DNA from: Plantago major
Lineage: Eukaryota > Streptophyta > Magnoliopsida > Lamiales > Plantaginaceae
Assembly (NCBI GenBank): GCA_026545765.1
Contig: CM048844.1
Location: 63,601,035-63,665,034, forward strand
Reading direction: 5' to 3'
DNA: 64,000 nucleotides
Shown: positions 1 to 10,962 of the stretch, piece after piece
How positions within the stretch are numbered: position 1 is the stretch's first letter
Layout of the letters: each line of letters starts with the position of its first letter
Made by a program: the position numbers and the translations under genes
The notes under the pieces: generated by a model
What the model saw: only the letters and a program-made list of their open reading frames with translations
What the model was told of the DNA's origin: nothing
Databases searched by the model: none

Positions 1-1058
1 TAGAAAACTGTCTTATGGCTGATGAGGTAACACATACTTCTTGTTATACTTATGAAAGTGATGAAGAGGAAATAAAAAATCTAGAAAATCTAATGATATC
101 TATGAAAGAGAATTTCTAATGATCCGAGCTAGAGTCGAAAACCTTGAAGATGAAAAGAATTCTCTTGCAAAGGAAAATTCTCAATTAGTTAAAGTATCTG
201 AGAGAAAGGATGCTGAAAATGCATTTCTCAAAGCTCAGATATCTGAGACTGAAAAGTCACATAAAGAAGCAATGGCTGAATTACACAAGAAATATGAAGA
301 TCTTCTTTCTGAGAACAAGGAACTCAAGAAGAAAGGATTATCTTTTCAATCTTATGCCAAAGCTAGTGACACTCTTACTGAAGTACAATCTTACTTAAGA
401 GATCCTTCAGAAAAGAAAGGACTCAAATTTGAATACACAGGCAGATTGTTCTATCACTCTGAATAAGAGTAAGGAGAGAAGAACATTTGTAAGTACTCAG
501 CAAGACGGTTCCCATGCAATCTATAACATCGGTGAGAAGACAAAGATTGTTGACAAAGGAAAGGCAGTTGCGACTAAACCTTTGTGGGAAAAACAAGTCA
601 AAAACAAAACTGTTGGGCACGTCTCTGAAAAGAAACACAACACTAAAAAGTGTAAACACCCACAGTGCTATGTCTCTCAAAAAGGTAGAATTGCAGGAGC
701 TGGCAAATTCTCCCATGTCACTTTTTCTGGAAAGAAATTGGACCAACTAGAGACTAGCAAAGCTGCTGAGAAAAGATCTCAGATAGCTTCAAGTGCTCGA
801 AACGGTATTGGCTACAAAGGCATCGGAAAAAAACTTGTTCATGAGTACAAGTAGGAGCAAGAACGATGGATGAAAGCTAGAATTGCTCAAAGCAATTATC
901 AGAAGTGGAAGTTAAATCAAGCCACTGAAAATCTGAATGCCAGGGCTAGAAGAAATCTGGCAAGAAAGGCTAAGTTTGCTGAAAAGCAAACTCAGAAAGA
1001 TGACAGGTATCTGAAAGCATCATATGGAGCACCTAGGAACACACCAAGGAAGAAATAA
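1..1058 (+). pseudogene. copia-A gag C-terminal region (coiled coil and basic tail), broken
   Basis: This is the part of gag after the zinc knuckle, recognised by alignment with copia-C 42818-43870. A heptad-rich stretch at 119-400 (ENLEDEKNSLAKENSQL, then SETEKSHKEAMAELHKKYEDL) is a convincing coiled coil, expected to help Gag proteins assemble. A lysine-rich region follows (429-854), then an arginine/lysine-rich tail ending GAPRNTPRKK (870-1058). The reading frame shifts near 430 and is closed by a stop at 852-854, so no continuous protein can be made. The zinc knuckle itself lies outside the window to the left. Confidence 0.75.
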
Positions 1059-1225
1059 TTCTTACTAATGATAACATTCATTCAAATAGAATTCCTCCTT
1101 ACGTTCCTGTCAGACAAAAGCATATTTCAAAGAAATTCATACAAAAATGGATTCCTACTAGAAGAACTTTTCATTCTGACGGTTCCATCAAAGATATGAG
1201 AACCTAATCTCCTGTTTCCTGTTGG

Positions 1226-2250
1226 GTGCAGAATGCCTCCTGGACTAAAGCACAATGGTTATTTGATAGTGGATGCGAAAAGCTCATGACAGGAGACAAA
1301 GCAAATCTGGTTGATTACAAAGCTTGCAACACAGGACCAGATATCAGATTTGCTGGAGGAGAATTAAATCCCTCTCTGGGATTTGGCAACGTCAAATTGG
1401 GGACTTTAACAATCACCGACGACATATGTTAAGGATTTGAAATATAATCTATTTAGCATGAGCCGCTTTTGCATAAGGGTTTTACTATAAAATTCAAAGC
1501 TAAATACTGCAAACTAATTGACAATGAGTCAAAGCAGACAGTCTTAGTTGGTCGGCGGAAAGGCAGTCTTTATGTTGCCGATTGGGCATCTGCCACAACT
1601 GAAGAATGTCTCATGGTGAGTCAATCTGGTCACACAGAAGAGCACTGGTTATGGCACAAAAGAACGAGTCACTTGAACTTCAAAACTCTGAATAGACTTG
1701 CCAAGAAGGAGTTAGTGGTTGGCCTTCCCAGAACATCTTTCAGAAAGGATGGTATCTGTTCTGCATGTCAGATGGGGAAACAATCTAAGATCTCTTTCAA
1801 GTCCAAAATCAGACACTCTAGTGTTAGACCACTGCAACTTTTACACATGGATCTTTTTGAATCATCTGTAACTAGTTATGCAGAAAGAAGTATGGTGCGT
1901 TGTTGTAGATGACTTCTCAAGATTCACTTGGGTTGTCTTTCTCAAACACAAATCGATGCTGTGGTGGAGATACCAAACTTCTTTGAAAAAGTTTGAAGTC
2001 ATGAAAATGACAAGGTATCTGCAATCGTAATGCACCATGGTCTCGAGTTTAGTCAACCAAGAGACATAAAGGAGTTTTGTACTGCAAAGGTATACAACAC
2101 CAACTTTCCTCTGTAAGAACACCTCAACAAAATGGTGTTGCGAAAGGAATAATGAACCCTTAAAGAAGATGCAAGGACAATGCTAATGACACCTTGAAAT
2201 AAGTGAAATTTATTGGGTTGAAGTAAAACACGACTGCTACACTCGTAATG
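1226..2250 (+). pseudogene. copia-A pol: protease and integrase N-terminal half, broken
   Basis: A copia-type aspartic protease starts near 1250 with LFDSGCEKLMTGDKANL; the usual form is FDSGCxxHMTG, so the His is replaced. A frameshift near 1430 leads to the pre-integrase region (1469-1912), whose zinc-binding HHCC module is visible as WLWHKRTSH, then CSACQMGKQSK. The integrase core begins with LLHMDLFESSVTSYA, whose Asp is the first catalytic residue. A small deletion at about 1890 destroys the frame just after it. From 1912 to 2250 the core is readable only as scattered fragments in shifted frames. Function is certainly lost. Confidence 0.8.
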
Positions 2251-2254
2251 ATGT

Positions 2255-3508
2255 TTGATAAACAAACACCATGACAAGACCCCCTATGAAATCTTGGTTG
2301 GTAGACCCCCTAATATCAAACATCTGAGAGTATTTGGTTGTAGATGTTTTGTTCTAAACAATGGGAAAGATTATCTGAGAACATTTCAACCAAAGGCAGA
2401 TGAAGGTTTTTTTCTTGGCTATTCCACAAACAGCAAAGCCTACAGAGTTTACAACAAAAGAACAAAGAAAATTGAAGAATCAATTCATGTTGTATTCTAT
2501 GAAGGAAATAAGAAAACACCTCCTATTTATGAACTCTCAGAAAGGTTCAAAGAACTATTACTGAGGGATTCTAAAGAAGAATCCTCAGAAAAGAGAAACA
2601 TCATTATGGAAAGTGAGGATGACTCTGACGTAGAAAAGCTTGAAAAGCCTAGTAACAACAAGATGACTCACAGACATGATGAGGAATTTCCTATGAGTTT
2701 TCCAGAAATGGAACAGGTTACTGAGAACCTTCATCATGAAGAGGTATCTGAAAATAAGAATGCTGAAATGCATGTTCCAGATATCTCTAACACTGAAAAA
2801 GTGTCAGATATCCATGACATTTCCCATATGTCAGATATCTCAGATACTGAAAAAGTATCAAATCAAAATCTTAGTGATTCACATTCAGATCACTTGGATA
2901 TTGATCCTACTAGCACTAAACCTATGATGAGATGGATCAAAGATCATCCTACAAAGGATATAATTGGACCAATTAATCAGGGTGTTAGGACTAGGAGAGC
3001 AATAGCTGAAACTGCTAACTCTCTCTTTGGATGTTTCATCTCGAATATTGAACCTAAAAATATAGAAGAAGCATTAGGAGACCAAGACTGGATCTCTGCA
3101 ATGCAAGAAGAGTTAGATCAATTTGAGAGAAACAAAGTCTAGAAACTAGTTCCATTTACAGAAGGAATATCTGTGATTGGAACTAAATAGGTTTTCAGAA
3201 ACAAGATGAATGAATCTGGTGAAATGACCAGAAACAAAGCAAGATTGGTTGCCAAGGGATTTACTCAGACTGAAGGCTTAGATTTTGACGAGTCATATGC
3301 ACCAGTTGCCAGATTGGATACAATAAGACTCTTTCTAGCCTTTGCAGCTCATAAAGATTTCAAAGTTTATCAGATGGATGTCAAAAGTGCATTCTTAAAC
3401 GGTGAACTTGCAGAAGAAGTTTATGTTGAGCAACCACCTGGCTTTGAAGTTTCCTCAGAAAGTAGAATGGTCTACAAACTACAGAAAGCTCTGTATGGTA
3501 ATAAGTAA
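2255..3508 (+). pseudogene. copia-A pol: integrase C-terminus, linker and RT N-terminus, broken
   Basis: The 295-residue open stretch at 2255-3142 begins in the integrase C-terminal region (NKHHDKTPYEILVGRPPNI, LRVFGCRCFV, DEGFFLGYS) and continues through an acidic, repetitive linker with several ISNTEKVSDI-like units. A TAG where copia-D-type copies have a Trp codon ends it at 3140-3142. Reverse transcriptase follows at 3206-3508 ([55 protein letters not shown]). It breaks off immediately after KALYG, where the sequence switches to the reverse-strand envelope-like region of copia-B. Confidence 0.88.
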
Positions 3509-5373
3509 CAAGATTTAAGCATAATTTATCACAAGTAAAGAGATAAACCATTCAGCTACCTGAGCTTTGTCAGGCTGATTGGTCTCTGGAACTTGTGAAG
3601 TTTCCATGCGTTGGTCTTGTTGTTCTTGGACCACTTCTTTGTTTGAAGTTTGAGGTACTTTGGACCTATGCTGAGTTTGGGACTCAGTTGCCTCCCCTGT
3701 TTAATCATTCTGAGTGGAGGTCTCATCTTGATCCCTCTCATTGAGTTGGGGAACTTGATTTCTTGCAAGAATTTGTTCAGCATTGAAAAATGTTGGAATC
3801 TCATGCTGGAACTCAAGTACCATTTCAACATCCATTTGTGGCTGTTGTGGTTATTGTGGTGATCTTGATCCGGATGGTGAAGGTGATGCAGTATAGGGCC
3901 TATCCAGATCTGCTTGAGACAGACTTTTATGTGTTGAGGCATTGGCAGTATCCTTTAACACTAAATTACCATTCATCGGAGCATCTTCAATATGCTGAAG
4001 TGTTACTTACTCTGATGGTGTGTTTTGTCCAGTGACATTGGACACAGTTGGTTCTTCAGCAACCTTTGGTGTGTGTGCTTTTTCAGCAACCTCTACACTT
4101 GTTTCTCTCTCAGTAACCTTGGGAATTTTTAGTTCCCCCTCATCTTCAGATTCCTCATCGAAATCTGGGACTGAATTATCAACAATCCCTGCTAATTCTG
4201 CAGAGAATGTTTGAAGTCTCTCACTGCTTTTGTCAGCATTGATAAGTTCACTAGCAAGGCACTCAGCAGAATTGATGAGTTCATTAGTAGTGGGGTCAGA
4301 TATCTGAGATTCGACATCCACAATGGGAGCCTCTTCTATCTTGCCAGCAGACATCTTCCTTGAAGTTCTGGGCTTTTTGGTCGCAACGGAACTCTCAGAT
4401 AACTCATCAGTCTTTTGTTTCTTGGAAACTTTCTGAGATGCAGTAACCTTTTTCATCATGTTTGTATATTCATATTTGTATAGCAGGTTACTATTGGCTA
4501 TGTCAGCCTTCTTTCTGAGCTCAATGCCAAGCTTCTCCAGCAAGAAGCATATCTTTAGTGCAAAGCTCACTGTGGCTTTTGGGTCAGCAAGGCCCTTAAC
4601 GATCTTAGGCTCAAAGCCTTGTACCTTCTTCACAAACTTCATGAAGGCGTACTTTCCCAGTTGAATGGGTTTTCCAGCCTTTTGTTTTGTTGATTCAACG
4701 AGAACATCATCATCTAGCGTTCTTGGCTTATCTGGTCGGCACCTCCTTGTAGACCATCAAAGAATCTGTGAAGAATGCATGCCAACACATCCCAGTGAAC
4801 CAACATATGTCTAGTTCTAATGTTAGTAAGCTTGAAGTCGATGGGTGTATCTGATTTTTCACGATTACACACATCACTGTATAGTTGCTTCACACCTTAA
4901 AGGATATCATCATCCTTGGTGTTTATTTCAAAATCATTTCCGAGATTTTGAAGTTCAAACAACTCACAAAAAGTTGTTAAGTTCAAAAGGATGTCCTTTC
5001 CTTGAAATTTTAATTTTACAGACACTATATCAGTGCCTTCAGAAACACAGGAAATAATTCTGGAATTGTTGTAAAATTCCAACACATCCAGTGAAGAAAC
5101 TCCACTGGGAATAGCAGACAGGAAACCCTTGATTTGTACCTTTTCAAGCATACCAAGGATCAACTTCGTATCAGCCAGGTTTTCAATAGCAGCAACTAGG
5201 TATTCCTCAACCATGGAACCACCCCAAATCATCCTGTGATTTGAAGTCCAATGGTCAGGATTGAAGTCTCCTACCAACCGATTGTTCGTGATAACCAGCA
5301 CTGGTGCTTGCTTTTCAGCAGTACTAGAGGTAGTAGCCTGGGATTTCTGGGTTGAAGCACGTTTTGGGGCCAT
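3509..5373 (-). pseudogene. copia-B envelope-like gene, exon 1 and start of intron 1
   Basis: The ATG at 5373 opens MAPKRASTQKSQATTSS, a start shared with copia-A, C and D. Residues about 30-150 form a compact region (NPDHWTSNHRMIWGGSMVEE, DVLEFYNNSRIIS, CELFELQNLG) that loosely resembles the 'putative plant transposon protein' domain; that match is from memory and unverified. A frameshift near 4890 leads to a second open stretch at 4642-4007 (MKFVKKVQGFEPKIVKGLA, LLYKYEYTNMMKKV), followed by a long acidic and Ser/Thr-rich tail. The exon ends at 3533 before a GT donor; only 24 nt of intron 1 remain. No signal peptide is visible, and 'envelope-like' refers only to genomic position. Confidence 0.7.
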
Positions 5374-6146
5374 CTCTTTAAATAGTGAAATTTTTGAAAG
5401 TCGAAAAGAGATTAGAGTGTGAGTTTAGTGATTCTTTGCAGAATAACTAAGTGAAGAACAGAGATTTGCAGAAATCTTTGAAAGGTTTTTGTTATTTCTG
5501 TGTAAGTGTGAATGTTGGATTAGGCGAAAGTGAATTCTTTGCCAAAATCCTATATATATAGCATTTTACTCTCAGCAGACATATACATACAAATTGATTT
5601 TGTACATATGTATCTGTGCAAATGCAGGTAGGCGTGGGTAAAAATCGCTTTGCATTAAATACTAGTTGGTCACGTCTGTGTTTTCACAATCCACTATTTT
5701 ACCGAGAATTGATCTCGTCCATTAAGATCAAACGTCCATTTTATCAAGGGTTACGATTGCTTCTTCAGCAATGATCACAATCAGTAATTGTAATTGTGCC
5801 CAATTAATGAAATTTGGCGAATAGCTTTCTGAATCACATTTCTTTTCTATGACTAGGGGACAGTCTTTGGACTTATCTATTCAGTTCAGACTGTATGTAA
5901 CTTAACATGTAAATGGAAAGATATAAAACACCAGAGGTGTAGTTGACTGAATATAGTTGTACCACATTTCAATTTTGTGTTCCCCCTCACTTTGTGATCT
6001 CACAGATATCTAAGTACCCATCTCAGAAATCTTTGAAAGACACTTTTACCCATCCTTTTAGTATATGAGTTCCCATCTCAGATACTTTTTGCCTTAGATA
6101 TTTGGATACCCGTTCCAGATATCTTTCTGCCTTCTGAGTTCTCGTC
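5374..6146 (-). other. copia-B pol-to-envelope spacer and 5' leader
   Basis: About 770 nt of non-coding sequence lie between the pol stop and the envelope-like ATG. In the sense direction it holds an array of stem-loops, a purine tract (reverse complement of TGTGTTCCCCCTCAC at 5976-5990), an AT-rich stretch, a TATA box and a leader. The same order is found in copia-A, C and D. Confidence 0.75.
5551..5562 (-). promoter_or_regulatory. TATA box upstream of copia-B envelope-like gene
   Basis: GCTATATATATAGG (sense) lies about 180 nt before the envelope-like ATG. The spacing is nearly the same in copia-A, C and D. It is a candidate internal promoter; transcription from it is inferred only. Confidence 0.5.
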
Positions 6147-6151
6147 TCAGA
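6004..6151 (-). other. array of four stem-loops at the end of copia-B pol
   Basis: On the + strand the hairpins are: 6004-6032 (11-nt arms, 9 paired, loop TACCCAT); 6061-6085 (GTATATGAG / CTCAGATAC, one mismatch, loop TTCCCAT); 6096-6124 (AGATATTTGGA / TCCAGATATCT, one mismatch, loop TACCCGT); and 6133-6151 (TCTGAG / CTCAGA, perfect, loop TTCTCGT). In the sense direction the loops read ATGGGTA, ATGGGAA, ACGGGTA and ACGAGAA. The first sense hairpin contains the pol stop codon (TGA, 6147-6149) in its 5' arm. Confidence 0.65.
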
Positions 6152-7760
6152 GATTATAACTTTTCAGTTCTGTCGGTAGCTCCATTAACCCAAGACTATG
6201 TCTCAAGGTTAAGAACCTACTTTCTTGCATAGGCTTTGTAAAGATATCTGCAAGTTGGTCTTCAGTACCAATCTTGAATATCTCTATATTGCCTTTTTCA
6301 ACATGATCTCTAATGAAGTGGTGTCTAACATCAATGTGCTTTGTTCTTGCATGAAACTTAGGATTCTGAGTTATGGCAATAGCACTTGTGTTGTCATAGA
6401 AAATAGGAGTTTTTTCTTCATTGATCTCATAGTCTCTGAGTTGTTGTATCCACAATATCTGTGAAGCACAACACCCAGCAGCAATATATTCAGCCTCTGT
6501 GATGGATGTGGCAATTGAGTTTTGTTTCTTGCTGAACCATGATATTAATCTGGCACCATGAAATTGACATGTTCCTGAGGTGCTTTTTCTATCAAGCAGT
6601 GATCCATCATAGTCAGCATCAGAATAGCCAACTAAATTCAATCCACTGTCTTTTGGATACCATGAGCCAACTTCTACATACCTTAATATTTTCATAGCAA
6701 TGTTGTAGTGTGATTGCATTGGATTTGTCGAAATCTAGCACACTCCAACCGCATATTGAATATCGTGTCTACTTGCAAGGAGGCATGAGAGACCCAATCA
6801 ATTTCCTATACTTGTGTTCTTCAACACTCTTGTCAGATTCAGTATAGGTCATTTTGGTTCCAATGCTCATAGGCATCTTAGCATTCTTTTCAGATGGCTT
6901 TAGATTAAACTTGTTGAGCATATATTTTGCATACTTTGTTTGACTGATGAATATTCCATCATTAAGTTGCTTGACTTGCAACCCTAGGAAATAGTTCAAT
7001 TCTCCCATCATGCTCATCTCAAATTTACTTTTCATGAGCTTAGCAAAGTCTTCATAAAGTTGCTTGTCTTTAGATCCAAATATAATGTCATCAACATATA
7101 CATGAACTAAAAGTAATTTCCCTTCATGGTTCAAAGCAAAGAGTGTTTTATCAACATCTCCTTTCGTGAAGCCACTTTCCGGCAAGTATTTGGTTAATGT
7201 ATCATACCATGCTCTTGGAGCCTGTTTTAGTCCATACAGAGCTTTTGAAGCTTATAGACCATTCTACTTTATGTGGAAACTTCAAAGCCTACTGTTGTTA
7301 ACCATAAACTTCCTCAGCAAGTTCACCGTTTAGGAATGCACTTTTGACATCCATTTGATAAACTTTAAAGTCATTATGAGCTGCAAAGGCTAGAAGTAGT
7401 CTAATTGCATCCAATCTTGGAACTGGAGCATATGACTCATTAAAATCTAGTCCTTCAGTCTGGGTGAATCAATTGGCAACAAACCTTGCTTTGTTTCTGG
7501 TTATTTCACCAGACTCATTCATTTTGTTCCTGAAAACCCACTTGGTTCCAATTACAGATATTCCATCAACAAATGGAACCAGTTTCCAGACTTTGTTTCT
7601 CTCAAATTGATCCAGCTCTTCTTACATTGCAGAGATCCAGTCTTGATCCTTCAATGCTTCTTCTATAGTTTTAGGTTCAATGTTTGAGATGAAACATCCA
7701 TAGAGAGAGTCTGCTCTCCTTGTTCTAACCCTGGTCTAAAGGACCAATCACATCCTTGGC
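6147..7760 (-). pseudogene. copia-B pol: reverse transcriptase and RNase H, broken
   Basis: The N-terminal RT segment (about 7760-7190) is recognisable in several frames ([16 protein letters not shown]). An open stretch at 7185-6769 holds the catalytic motif [19 protein letters not shown], which carries two of the three RT aspartates, then FEMSMMGELNYFLGLQVKQL. RNase H follows at 6719-6147 with DADYDGSLLDRKSTSGTCQF, SITEAEYIAAGCC, DNTSAI and KHIDVRHHFIRDHV, covering the expected acidic active-site residues. Frameshifts near 7190 and 6770 and stops near 7480 and 7620 separate the parts. The RNase H end is unusually well preserved for a dead element. Confidence 0.85.
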
Positions 7761-9460
7761 AGGATGATCTCTTATCCATTTTATAATGGGTTTTTAACTA
7801 GTAGAATCAATATCATTTTGAACTGATTATGAATCATTATGATCTTGAGAAGATACTTGTTCAGTACTTGAGATCTCTAGCACACGGGAAATGCTATAGA
7901 TATCTGACACTTTTTCAGTGTTAGAGATAACAGGGATTGGATTTTTAGCAATCTCATTCTCAGAAACCTCTTCATGATGATGGCTCTGAGTAACTTGTTC
8001 TATTTCTGAAATTCTCATAGAAAATTCTTCATCATGTCTTAGAGTCATCTTGTTGTTACTAAGCAATGATTGCTTTTCATCGTCAGAGTCATCCTCTAAG
8101 TGAATGACAGAATTGTTTCCTTTTGAGGATTTTTCTTCAGAATCTTTAATCATTAGTTCTTTGAACCTATCTGAGAGTTCTTCATTCAAGGGTACTTTCT
8201 TGTTCCCTTCCTAGAAAACTACATGAACAGATTCTTCAATCTTTTGCGCTCTTTTATTGTAGATTCTGCAGGCTTTGCTATTTAGAGAATAACCAAGAAA
8301 TACTCCTTCATCTGCTTTTGGTTGAAATGTTCTCAAGTATTCTTTTCCATTGTTAAGAACAAAACATCTGCAACCAAACACCCTTAGATGTTTGATACTA
8401 GGGTGTCTACCAATCAAAAGTTCATAAGGAGTTTTGTCATGGTGTTTGTTAATCAAACATCTATTTTGAGTGTAGCAGGCTGTGTTAATAGCTTCAACCC
8501 AATAGATTTCACTTATTTCAGTGTCAGCAAGCATTATTCTTGCTGCTTCTTTTAGGGTCCTATTCTTCCTTTCAGCAACACCATTTTGTTGTGGCGTCCT
8601 TACTGTAGATAGTTGATGTTGTATACCTTTGCAAGTACAAAACTCTTTTATGTACTGGTTCTCAAACTAAGTACCATGTTCTGTTCTGATTATAGATACC
8701 TTGTCATTTTTCATGACTTCAAGCTTATTCAGCAAGTTGGGTATTTCAACCCTTGCATCAGATTTTTGTTTGAGAAATACAACCCAAGTGAATCTTGAGT
8801 AATCATCAACAACAACCAGACCATACTTCTTTCCTGCATAGCTAGTTACAGAGGATTCAAAAAGATTCATACGTAACATTTGCAGTGGCCTTTCACTGGA
8901 GTGTCTAGTTTTAGACTTTAAAGATGTTTTGGATTGTTTCCCCATTTGGAAAGCTGAGCATACACCATCTTTTCTATATGTCATTTTGGGTAATCCAACC
9001 ACCACCTCTTTCTTGGCTAGCTTGTTCAGAGTTTTGAAGTTCAAGTGACTCATTATTTTATGCCATAGCCAATTTTCTTCAGTGTGGCCAGATTGACTCA
9101 CCATGAGACATTCTTCTGTTGTGGCAGATGCTCAGTCAGCAACATAGAGACTTCGTTTACGTATAGCAACCAAGACTGTCTACTTTGACTCATTGTCAAT
9201 TAGTTTGTAGAATTTTAATTTGATCTTTACTGAGAACCCCTTGTCAGCAAATTAACTCATGCTTAGGATATTATATTTCAATCCCTTTACATGAAGTACA
9301 CCAGATATTGTAAGGGCTCCCAATTTCAGATCTCCAAATCCTACAGTTGGATTTATTTCTCCTCCAGCAAATCTGATATCTGGTCCAGTGTTGCAAACTT
9401 TGCAGTTGACTAGATTTGCTTTTTCTCCTGTGATGTGCTTACCACATCTACTATCAAAAT
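7761..9460 (-). pseudogene. copia-B pol: protease and integrase, broken
   Basis: Protease begins at about 9460 with HFDSRCGKHITGEKANL, where the catalytic DSG is mutated to DSR. The pre-integrase and integrase start lie in an open stretch at 9104-8667: ENWLWHKIMSHLNFKTLNKL, then CSAFQMGKQSK, in which the second zinc Cys is replaced by Phe. The core follows as MNLFESSVTSYAGKKYGLV and VVDDYSRFTWVVFLKQKSDA, with Asn replacing the first catalytic Asp. The integrase C-terminal region is at 8534-8211 (LINKHHDKTPYELLIGRHPS, DEGVFLGYS), followed by the acidic linker at 8189-7827. Stops and frameshifts separate every block. Confidence 0.85.
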
Positions 9461-9461
9461 G

Positions 9462-10844
9462 TCATGTTGGATTCTTCCTTGGAGTGTTCTCATCAGCCAT
9501 TAGACACGGTTCGATGTTGGAGAAATCTGGAAATACCTCCTCATCAACTCCACACATTTCTTTAGTCTTTTGACCAAAGTCAAACAAATCGTGAGTAATG
9601 CCACATAACTCAGGTGAAGGTAGCTTGGAGTCATTTGAATCTTCATCTTCAAATTCTGACTCAATGTCAAGAGCATCCAATTGGATTTGAATCTTTTTCC
9701 ATTCTTCAGTGAGCAAAGCTCTCTGACTTCTCTTGAAGTTTCTTCTCTCCTTCAAGATTCATCTTCAGATTCTGGCTTTAGTTTGTTGAACATAGGACAA
9801 TCTCTTTTGAAGTGTCCAGGTTTCTGACAGTAGAAGCATATATCATTTCCAGTTTCTGCAACATCAGTACTTACAGATTGCTGAGAAGGCTTATTCAGCG
9901 AGCTATTTTGTATATTTTTGTACTGATGGTAGTTTGATCCTAGATGCTTTTTCAGCTTCTCTTTGGATTTTCTCCTTTCAATCTCTTGACTCAAAAATCT
10001 TTTCATGTTTTTTACGGCAAGAGAATTTTCTTCAGTCACTTCCTTGGATTCCTTCTTTTTTAGAAATACCTTGAGTTAAGAGAGCAACATTATGCGACTT
10101 TTCAGTAGCTGTATGTCCTCTCTAAGTTGTCTCATAGTTGACAGTTACCAAGTGTGAGAAGAGTTCCACTGGAGTGATGTTAGGCATTCCTTGGTTGAAA
10201 TAGAAATACTGAGTATGTTCCCAGTTTTGTTATAGACTTCTCACAATAGTCTTAACCTTTTCAGAATTAGTGTATCTATCACTTTCTCCAAGTGCAGCCA
10301 TTTCACTCATTAGTGTTGTGAACCTAAAGTCAAGTTCTTCAAGTGTCTTTGTAGGACCTTGATTGAAGTTTTGGAATTTGAGCTTCAAAACTTCGAACTT
10401 GTTTTCTTTAGTTTTCTCAGTGCTGGCACAGATTTCTTCAATCAACTGCCAAGGAACTTTAGCTGTTTTTGCACCCCACAGTTTACACTGTATGTCCTCT
10501 AGAGTAGAATATATGATGATGTTACGAGCTTGTCCAGCCAGCCTATGTCTCTTGGCATCTTCAGATGTCTAGAGCTCTCTGGGCTTATCTTCATATTCTT
10601 TTTGACCGGTGACTCTTCCAGTTTCTGGTGTGGAGGAGCCACTGCTTTCATCACCCTTGTCGGCTGGTGCTTTGTCTCTTCCAACTGAAACTCCTATGAC
10701 TTGTTTGAGCTGTCGAATGACTATTGGGCCATTCTTGATAACATGTATCATTTCGTCACTTATGGCTTCCAGATGCAACAACATGTTGTTCTTCCATTTC
10801 TGGTAGTTTTCTGGCTTGAGGACAAGAGCATAACTCATAGACAT
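9462..10844 (-). pseudogene. copia-B gag, broken, coiled-coil region deleted
   Basis: The start at 10844 (MSMSYALVLKPENYQKWKNN) opens a copia Gag N-terminal domain, and 10445-10230 continues it (LKFQNFNQGPTKTLEELDFR). The zinc knuckle CFYCQKPGHFKRDCP (CCHC) at about 9830 should bind genomic RNA in the particle. After LMADE (about 9490) the sequence jumps straight to NTPRKNPT and the protease. Copia-A and copia-C have about 1 kb of coiled-coil and basic-tail coding sequence at this point, so copia-B has lost it in a deletion. Stops near 10570, 10230 and 9752 also break the frame. Confidence 0.82.
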
Positions 10845-10948
10845 TCTGCAGCAAACACACTAAACGAACAAATCAAGTGTCGGTGTTAAATAGTTAGTGG
10901 GCACTTATCTGGGATCTAGGTTCAACACAGAAGGTTTGGGAACCTCCT

Positions 10949-10960
10949 ACTCTGATACCA
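10949..10960 (-). other. copia-B primer binding site (iMet tRNA type)
   Basis: On the reverse strand TGGTATCAGAGT lies two bases inside the 5' LTR end. Eleven of 12 bases match the initiator-Met complement TGGTATCAGAGC used by copia elements. Confidence 0.88.
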
Positions 10961-10962
10961 CT

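Larger units (their letters stand above)
1..3508 (+). mobile_element. copia-A, left part (Ty1/copia, Sirevirus-like)
   Basis: Left part of a forward copia element that begins outside the window. It runs from the C-terminal part of gag through protease and integrase into the first third of reverse transcriptase, and stops inside the conserved KALYG motif at about 3500. The rest of the same pol resumes at 12487, so copia-B (3509-12486) sits inside it. About 60 RT residues expected between the two halves are missing, so sequence was lost at the left junction. Gene order, coiled-coil gag and the downstream envelope-like gene match Sireviruses. It is clearly dead, with stops and frameshifts throughout. 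Confidence 0.85.
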
